Positions 5,952 to 9,834 of a DNA stretch of 9,834 nucleotides are shown piece after piece; the first letter of the stretch is position 1; each line of letters starts with the position of its first letter. The notes below the pieces were generated by a model. The model was not told where the DNA came from, ran no database searches, and saw nothing but the letters and a program-made list of their open reading frames with translations. The stretch is from an uncultured Eubacteriales bacterium (lineage in GTDB: Bacteria; Bacillota; Clostridia; Oscillospirales; Oscillospiraceae), in assembly GCA_900553805.1 (NCBI GenBank), contig USEU01000066.1:1-9834 (forward strand), in the 5' to 3' direction. Position numbers and translations under genes: made by a program.

Positions 5952-7226
5952 TCAGCGCTGGTAGTCAAATTGCAGATCGTAGATATCCACGGTGTCGCCG
6001 TCCTGAATGCCCATTTCCTCAAGCCGGGCAAACAGGCCGGATTTGCGCAGCTGCTGGTCGAAATAGTTCCGGGATTCGTAATCGTCGAAATTGATGTTCA
6101 TCACCAGCCGCTCCAGCCACTGCCCGGTGATGACCCAGGTGCTGCCCAGGTGCTCGATACTCAGCTCGCTGGGGTCGCCCGCCTCCGGGGCGGTCTCCAC
6201 GTATTCCGGCTCATAGATGGTCACCGGGGGCAGGGTACGCAGCCGCTCGGCCACCACCCGCATCAGATTCCGAGTGCCCTGGGTGGTCCCGGCGGAGATC
6301 TCATACAGCTCGCACCCGGCGGCCTCCACGCAGGCCTTCAGCCGTGTCAGATTGTCGCTGTCCGGGGGCAGCAGGTCAATTTTGTTGGCGGCCACGATCA
6401 TGGGCCGGTTGCTCAGATCCACGCTGTAACTGGCCAGCTCGTCGCAGATGGCGTTAAAATCCTCCACCGGGTCCCGGCCTTCGCTGCCGGAAACGTCTAC
6501 CACGTGCACCAGCAGCCGGCAGCGGTCGATGTGCCGCAGGAAGTCATGCCCCAGTCCCGCGCCCTCCGCGGCGCCCTCAATGATGCCGGGGATATCCGCC
6601 ATGACGAAGGACACGCCTTCGTCCACGTAGATCACCCCCAGGTTGGGGAAGAGGGTGGTGAAATGGTAGTTGGCGATTTTCGGCCTGGCATTGGAGGTGA
6701 CGGAGAGCAGGGTGGATTTGCCCACATTGGGGAAGCCCACCAGGCCAACGTCTGCCAGCAGCTTTAATTCCAGGATCACATCCCGCTCCTGGCCCTTGAG
6801 ACCGGCCTTGGCAAACCGGGGCACCTGCCGGGTGGCGGTGGCGTAGTGGGCGTTGCCCCAGCCGCCCCGGCCGCCCTTGGCGATGACAAAATCCTCGCCG
6901 GTGGACATGTCCACGATGATCTGGTTCGTCTCCGCGTCCCGCACCACCGTGCCCCGGGGCACATCGATCACCAGCGGCTCGCCTCGCTTGCCGCTCATTC
7001 TGCGGCCCAAGCCATTGGCCCCGGCCTGGGCGGCATACTTGCGCTTATAGCGGAAGTCCAGCAGGGTGGACAGATTGTCGTTGACGTGGAGAATGACGCT
7101 GCCGCCATGGCCGCCGTCACCGCCGTCCGGCCCGCCGGAGGCCACGTATTTTTCCCGGTGGAAGGCCACTGCCCCGTCGCCGCCCCGGCCGCCGATCACC
7201 GTGATTCGAACTTTATCTACAAACAT
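5952..7226 (-). CDS. obg: Obg/CgtA GTPase
   Basis: A 424-residue essential GTPase that binds the 50S subunit during late assembly and is linked to stress and growth control. The glycine-rich Obg fold covers residues 1-158 (GGRGGDGAVAFHREKYV, then GGPDGGDGGHGG). The G domain shows G1 GFPNVGKST (164-172), G2 HFTTLFPN with Thr190/Thr191, G3 DIPG (211-214), G4 NKID (281-284) and G5 SAG (311-313). A C-terminal OCT domain occupies about 345-424 (WVITGQWLERLV and NINFDDYESRNYFDQ), as in most Firmicutes Obg proteins. The start is ATG 7226 with a perfect AGGAGGT; the upstream in-frame extension to 7304 lacks family similarity. It sits downstream of rplU-prp-rpmA, but a terminator and a large leader hairpin lie between. 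I see no strong promoter of its own, so its expression probably depends on read-through or a weak promoter. Confidence 0.97.
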   Translation of the reverse strand: MFVDKVRITVIGGRGGDGAVAFHREKYVASGGPDGGDGGHGGSVILHVNDNLSTLLDFRYKRKYAAQAGANGLGRRMSGKRGEPLVIDVPRGTVVRDAETNQIIVDMSTGEDFVIAKGGRGGWGNAHYATATRQVPRFAKAGLKGQERDVILELKLLADVGLVGFPNVGKSTLLSVTSNARPKIANYHFTTLFPNLGVIYVDEGVSFVMADIPGIIEGAAEGAGLGHDFLRHIDRCRLLVHVVDVSGSEGRDPVEDFNAICDELASYSVDLSNRPMIVAANKIDLLPPDSDNLTRLKACVEAAGCELYEISAGTTQGTRNLMRVVAERLRTLPPVTIYEPEYVETAPEAGDPSELSIEHLGSTWVITGQWLERLVMNINFDDYESRNYFDQQLRKSGLFARLEEMGIQDGDTVDIYDLQFDYQR

Positions 7227-7253
7227 CTTGCGTACCTCCTGAAAAGGAATGGG

Positions 7254-7312
7254 TTTGGTGAATGGTGAAAAAAGAGGGGAGGGAATATCCTCCGCTTTCA
7301 GCATTCACCAAA
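7254..7312 (-). promoter_or_regulatory. Long hairpin in the obg 5' leader
   Basis: The arms TTTGGTGAATGGTGAA (7254-7269) and TTCAGCATTCACCAAA (7297-7312) pair over 16 bases with a single mismatch. The loop contains a second short hairpin, GGAGG/CCTCC. It lies between the rpmA terminator and the obg ribosome site, ending about 16 bases before AGGAGG on the minus strand. It is not followed by a T-run, so it is not a standard terminator. A role in RNA processing, stability or translation of obg is an inference. Confidence 0.6.
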
Positions 7313-7320
7313 AGTGTTTT

Positions 7321-7354
7321 AAAAAAGGACTGCTGCAAAAATGCGGCAGTCCTT
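7321..7354 (-). terminator. Intrinsic terminator after rpmA
   Basis: On the minus strand, AAGGACTGC (7354-7346) pairs with GCAGTCCTT (7333-7325), extended by a mismatch and the short inner stem GCA/TGC, and is followed by TTTTTT. It ends the rplU-prp-rpmA transcript, at least partly, before obg. Confidence 0.85.
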
Positions 7355-7371
7355 CTGAGGGCTATACGGAA

Positions 7372-7653
7372 TTACTGCTCAGCGTAAACGGAGCACTTCC
7401 GGCGATCCTTACCCAGGCGCTCGAACTTGACGGTACCGTCGATCAAAGCAAACAGGGTGTCGTCCTTGCCGATACCAACATTGGTGCCGGGATGGATGTG
7501 GGTGCCTCTCTGGCGAACCAGGATGTTGCCAGCCAGCACGAACTGACCGTCAGCACGCTTGCAGCCCAGTCTCTTGGACTCGGAATCACGGCCGTTCTTG
7601 GTGGAACCGCCGCCCTTGTGGTGAGCGAAGAACTGAATACCAATCTTCAGCAT
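7372..7653 (-). CDS. rpmA: 50S ribosomal protein L27
   Basis: A 93-residue L27, a late-assembling 50S protein whose N-terminal tail reaches the peptidyl-transferase centre. The sequence matches the family: [33 protein letters not shown], then [16 protein letters not shown] and DGTVKFER. It begins [16 protein letters not shown], an N-terminal extension of the Firmicutes type that Prp cuts after the QFF motif, exposing the mature end starting at Ala10. The start is ATG 7653 with GGAGGTG 8 bases upstream; that site lies inside the end of prp, whose stop is only 4 bases away, so translation of the two is probably coupled. A longer in-frame reading to 7695 would bypass the ribosome site and the motif. 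Confidence 0.97.
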   Translation of the reverse strand: MLKIGIQFFAHHKGGGSTKNGRDSESKRLGCKRADGQFVLAGNILVRQRGTHIHPGTNVGIGKDDTLFALIDGTVKFERLGKDRRKCSVYAEQ

Positions 7654-7657
7654 GTTG

Positions 7658-7981
7658 TTACACCTCCAAAACTTCGATATAATCAGGATAATCATCCCGC
7701 AGACTGCACAGAGTCAGCAGCATTCCGGCAAGAACTGCCTGGACGCTTTCCTCCTCGTCGCAGGAAGCGGGGAGTGTCAGGGTGACGCGGGCGTCCGCAT
7801 CCTTGACACGAACCTTGGCCTTTGCGCCGCACACATCATTGATGGTGGCCTCAGCCATGGTAACAACGGCGCTGACGGCGGCACAGACAACGTCCGCACC
7901 CGCTTCCGCATAGCCGCTGTGGCCCGAAACGGAGAATCCTGTGATCCTGTCGTTTTCGGTGAAAAATTCGCACTTTGTCAT
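7658..7981 (-). CDS. prp: Ribosomal-processing cysteine protease Prp
   Basis: A 107-residue cysteine protease of the Prp (formerly YsxB, DUF464) family, which removes the N-terminal extension of L27. The catalytic pair is visible as His21 ([10 protein letters not shown]) and Cys33 (DVVCAAVSA), with the same 12-residue spacing as the His22/Cys34 pair of Staphylococcus aureus Prp. The length is normal. The gene sits between rplU and rpmA, the usual position. It starts 3 bases after the rplU stop and has no clear Shine-Dalgarno site of its own (the preceding minus-strand bases are CTCTGTAATTT), so it probably depends on ribosomes finishing rplU, which would keep the protease below the ribosomal proteins. 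Its substrate L27 directly follows. Confidence 0.95.
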   Translation of the reverse strand: MTKCEFFTENDRITGFSVSGHSGYAEAGADVVCAAVSAVVTMAEATINDVCGAKAKVRVKDADARVTLTLPASCDEEESVQAVLAGMLLTLCSLRDDYPDYIEVLEV

Positions 7982-7984
7982 AAA

Positions 7985-8296
7985 TTACAGAGCGATCTTG
8001 GTGATCTCCACCTTGGTGTAGGGCTGACGGTGGCCGATCTTCTTCTTCTCGTTCTTCTTGGCCTTGTACTTCAGAACGTGGAGCTTCTTGCCCTTGCCGT
8101 TCTTTACCACCTTGGCCTCGACAACAGCGCCCTCCACAGTGGGAGCGCCGATCTTGGAATTCTCACCGTCCAGAACGGCCAGAACCTGATCGAACTTGAC
8201 ATTTGCCTCAGCTTCGACGCCCAGCTTCTCAACGAAGAGGACATCGCCCTCGGCCACGGTGTACTGCTTGCCTCCGGTTACGATAACTGCCTTCAT
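7985..8296 (-). CDS. rplU: 50S ribosomal protein L21
   Basis: This is a 103-residue L21, a 23S rRNA-binding protein of the large subunit and of normal length. It starts [18 protein letters not shown] and contains the family's C-terminal signature region [14 protein letters not shown], with a lysine-rich RNA-binding stretch before it ([12 protein letters not shown]). The start is ATG 8296 with AGGTG 8 bases upstream. It is the first gene of the rplU-prp-rpmA transcript, driven by the promoter at 8389-8417. The leader of about 85 bases in front of it probably holds an autoregulatory structure (see the leader entry). Confidence 0.97.
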   Translation of the reverse strand: MKAVIVTGGKQYTVAEGDVLFVEKLGVEAEANVKFDQVLAVLDGENSKIGAPTVEGAVVEAKVVKNGKGKKLHVLKYKAKKNEKKKIGHRQPYTKVEITKIAL

Positions 8297-8382
8297 GTTT
8301 GTTTCACCTACTTCATATTGTGTAGTCTCGCTCTGAAGGTGAGGGCGTCAGGGCGCACCTGCTTAAACCTCTTCAATGCGGC
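8297..8382 (-). promoter_or_regulatory. rplU leader, probable L21-type ribosomal leader
   Basis: The untranslated leader between the predicted start of transcription (about 8382) and the rplU ATG is 86 bases long. It contains AGGTG (8360-8356), CACCT (8341-8337) and the ribosome site AGGTG (8309-8305). CACCT can pair either with the first AGGTG or, with a bulge, with the ribosome site and the GAAG before it. These mutually exclusive pairings would suit translational control. A conserved L21 leader is known upstream of rplU in Firmicutes; I did not verify this one against a covariance model. Confidence 0.5.
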
Positions 8383-8388
8383 TCTGGT

Positions 8389-8417
8389 ATTTTACCATTT
8401 TGAAACTCAAAAGTCAA
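8389..8417 (-). promoter_or_regulatory. Sigma-A promoter of rplU-prp-rpmA
   Basis: On the minus strand, TTGACT (8417-8412) is followed by a 17-base spacer and TAAAAT (8394-8389). Both hexamers are near consensus, as expected for a ribosomal operon. The -35 box lies within the inverted repeat at 8402-8437. Confidence 0.82.
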
Positions 8418-8437
8418 GGAATATTTCCTTGAGTTTC
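8402..8437. repeat. Nested inverted repeat over the rplU -35 region
   Basis: The outer arms GAAACTCAA (8402-8410) and TTGAGTTTC (8429-8437) pair perfectly. A second palindrome CAAGGAA (8415-8421)/TTCCTTG (8425-8431) overlaps the right arm, so the two foldings compete. The structure covers the -35 box and part of the spacer of the rplU promoter. It could be a repressor or activator site, or a remnant linked to the insertion element beside it. Confidence 0.55.
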
Positions 8438-8585
8438 GGCTATCTGTCTACACAAAATTATCCACATCCAAACAAGTTTACCGAACAAGAAAAAAGCAAA
8501 GAAAAAGGAAGAAATTCGCTCCATTTTGTGATATTATTTAATCACCACAAAAAACAAAACCAAACAAAAAGGAGCGAACCCTTCC

Positions 8586-9834
8586 ATGGCTCATTCTATC
8601 ACAGATACCTACAAAATGAAACGGGAAATTCTCAATTTCGCAAGAATTTTTTCCAGTGGATTATCTGCACCGGATGCGAAGTTTTTTGCGGACATGACAT
8701 ATGGGATCTTGGCTTCCCAGAGCTGCTTGCTGACAAAGATCGCCCATGCGCTACAAGAAAAAACGAAGAAAGCGTATACGGTAGACCGTCTGTCTAACCA
8801 CCTGAAAGATGGCATTAACGACAAAGCAATGGCCACATACTTGAACTATGTCCGGAAAATGGTACCCTCTGAGCCAGTGGTACACATTGACGACAGTGAC
8901 GTAATAAAGCCGGATGGCTATCATTTTGAGGCACTGGGAACCGTCCGGGATGGCTCTAAGAGTACCACTAAAAAATGCGTTTACGCAAAGGGGTATTATG
9001 TCACAGAGGCTTGCGTTTTGACAGATTCCAACCATCCGGCCAGCATTTATTCCCGCATCCATTCCTCCCACGAAAAGGGATTCACCTCAGTGAATCATAT
9101 TACCTTTGAGGCGATAGATCGTTCCGTAAAACTTCTAAAAAATGCCACATTCGTCATGGATAGAGGCTACGATGACAATAAAATATTTCAAAAACTTTGG
9201 GGCCTGGAGCAGGATTTTGTCATTCGCCTAACGCAGAAACGAAAGCTGTTTTTTCATAGGAAATGGGTCTCCGCAACCAAACTCTGTGCGGAAAGAAAAG
9301 GCAAGGTCAAAATGAACCTTTTCTACAAGGGAAAGGCGCATGAAGCCTATATATCCCATGTAAAAGTACAATTAACAGCTGCAAAGAAAGATGTATATCT
9401 TGTTCTGGTCTATGGCATAACGGAACACCCCATGATGTTGGTTACAAACAAGATGATCCGCAGCAAAGATGATGTCATAAAAGTTGCCAGATTATACTTT
9501 TCCAGGTGGAGAATCGAGGAATACTTCCGTGCAAAGAAGCAAATCCTGGATTTCGAGAACTTTCGTGTTCGTAGTCTGATCTCTATCAACGCATTGAATT
9601 TCCACATTACGATCGCAATGACCTTCCTGTCCAAAATGACCAGAAAAGCCGCCGCAAATGCGCTGCTAAAATCCGTCCTGGATGCGGCCAGATCCATTAA
9701 AGGCACGGTGCATTTTCTGTACTATCGTATTTCGTATGGAATTGCGGAGATATTGAAATACGCCAGAGTTGGAATCCGCGACTGGTTCAAGCCAAAACGC
9801 ACAGACCAAAACCAACTCCGCTTCCGCCTTTCAG
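8586..9834 (+). mobile_element. IS4-family insertion sequence: DDE transposase gene, 3' end outside window
   Basis: An uninterrupted frame runs from ATG 8586 (MAHSITDTYKMKREILNFAR) for 416 codons to the window edge with no stop. It is a DDE transposase of the IS4 family: the first Asp region is HIDDSD (about 102-105), the second is VMDRGYD (Asp192), and the Y-(2)-R-(3)-E-(6)-K signature is exact at Tyr304, Arg307, Glu311 and Lys318 (YFSRWRIEEYFRAKK). It cuts and rejoins the element's own ends. Family members are about 430-470 residues, so only the last part is missing. AAGGAG (8569-8574) lies 11 bases before the start. Base composition is markedly more AT-rich than the neighbouring host genes, and the flank from about 8440 shares this, which supports horizontal acquisition. 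No frameshift is seen. The left terminal repeat is not certain because the right end is outside the window; a candidate is around 8445-8468. Confidence 0.92.

Noticed and set aside
5936..5966. Possible obg terminator before the AraC promoter
   Set aside because: Only a 3-base stem (GCG/CGC) precedes the short T-run on the minus strand, too weak to call.
8458..8466. Replication origin suggested by a DnaA box
   Set aside because: Only one box is present, with no DnaA-box cluster, no dnaA or dnaN gene and no unwinding region; it is better considered as part of a possible IS end.
7652..8797. Plus-strand frame of 381 codons over prp, rplU and the start of the transposase
   Set aside because: It is antisense to two conserved ribosomal-cluster genes and out of frame with the transposase; there is no family similarity.
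1..9834. CRISPR array, toxin-antitoxin pair, prophage or defence island
   Set aside because: No regularly spaced repeats, Cas, toxin, phage or restriction genes are visible. Apart from the insertion element, the content is housekeeping.

Overview
The window looks like a GC-rich member of the Clostridia, probably Oscillospiraceae-like. Three things point there: ribosomal protein L27 carries the Firmicutes-type cleavable N-terminal extension ([10 protein letters not shown]), its protease gene prp sits between rplU and rpmA, and the coding sequence is GC-rich with near-consensus sigma-A promoters and strong Shine-Dalgarno sites. The genus cannot be fixed from the sequence alone. Most of the window is ordinary chromosome. 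I found no clear new defence, toxin or biosynthetic system.

Layout, left to right. (1) Minus strand: the 5' two thirds of a tRNA-Gln(CTG), cut by the window edge, with a consensus promoter, then an SGNH/GDSL esterase with an N-terminal membrane anchor or signal. (2) Plus strand, divergent from the esterase: tag (3-methyladenine DNA glycosylase I), an O-acetylhomoserine sulfhydrylase and metA, closely spaced behind one promoter and closed by a terminator that works in both directions. (3) Minus strand: a broken two-domain AbrB/SpoVT-like regulator that keeps its promoter and ribosome binding site; a small single-span membrane protein with an acidic tail; and a three-part AraC-family regulator. 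(4) Minus strand: the rplU-prp-rpmA cluster with its promoter and leader, a terminator, a leader hairpin, then obg. (5) Plus strand at the right edge: the first 416 codons of an IS4-family transposase, AT-rich and cut by the window edge, lying upstream of and divergent from the ribosomal operon.

How the genes fit together. MetA carries Glu111, the residue associated with acetyl-CoA use, so it should make O-acetylhomoserine. The sulfhydrylase next to it would turn that into homocysteine with sulfide, giving a two-step direct-sulfhydrylation route to methionine. Tag removes 3-methyladenine, a lesion that S-adenosylmethionine itself can cause, so its position at the head of the methionine transcript is suggestive. 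In the ribosomal cluster, Prp is expected to trim L27, and Obg is a ribosome-assembly GTPase, so that block concerns 50S maturation. The items most worth a second look are the tag-met linkage, the decayed AbrB-like gene, the obg leader hairpin, the unrecognised N-terminal domain of the AraC protein, and the palindrome and possible IS end beside the rplU promoter.
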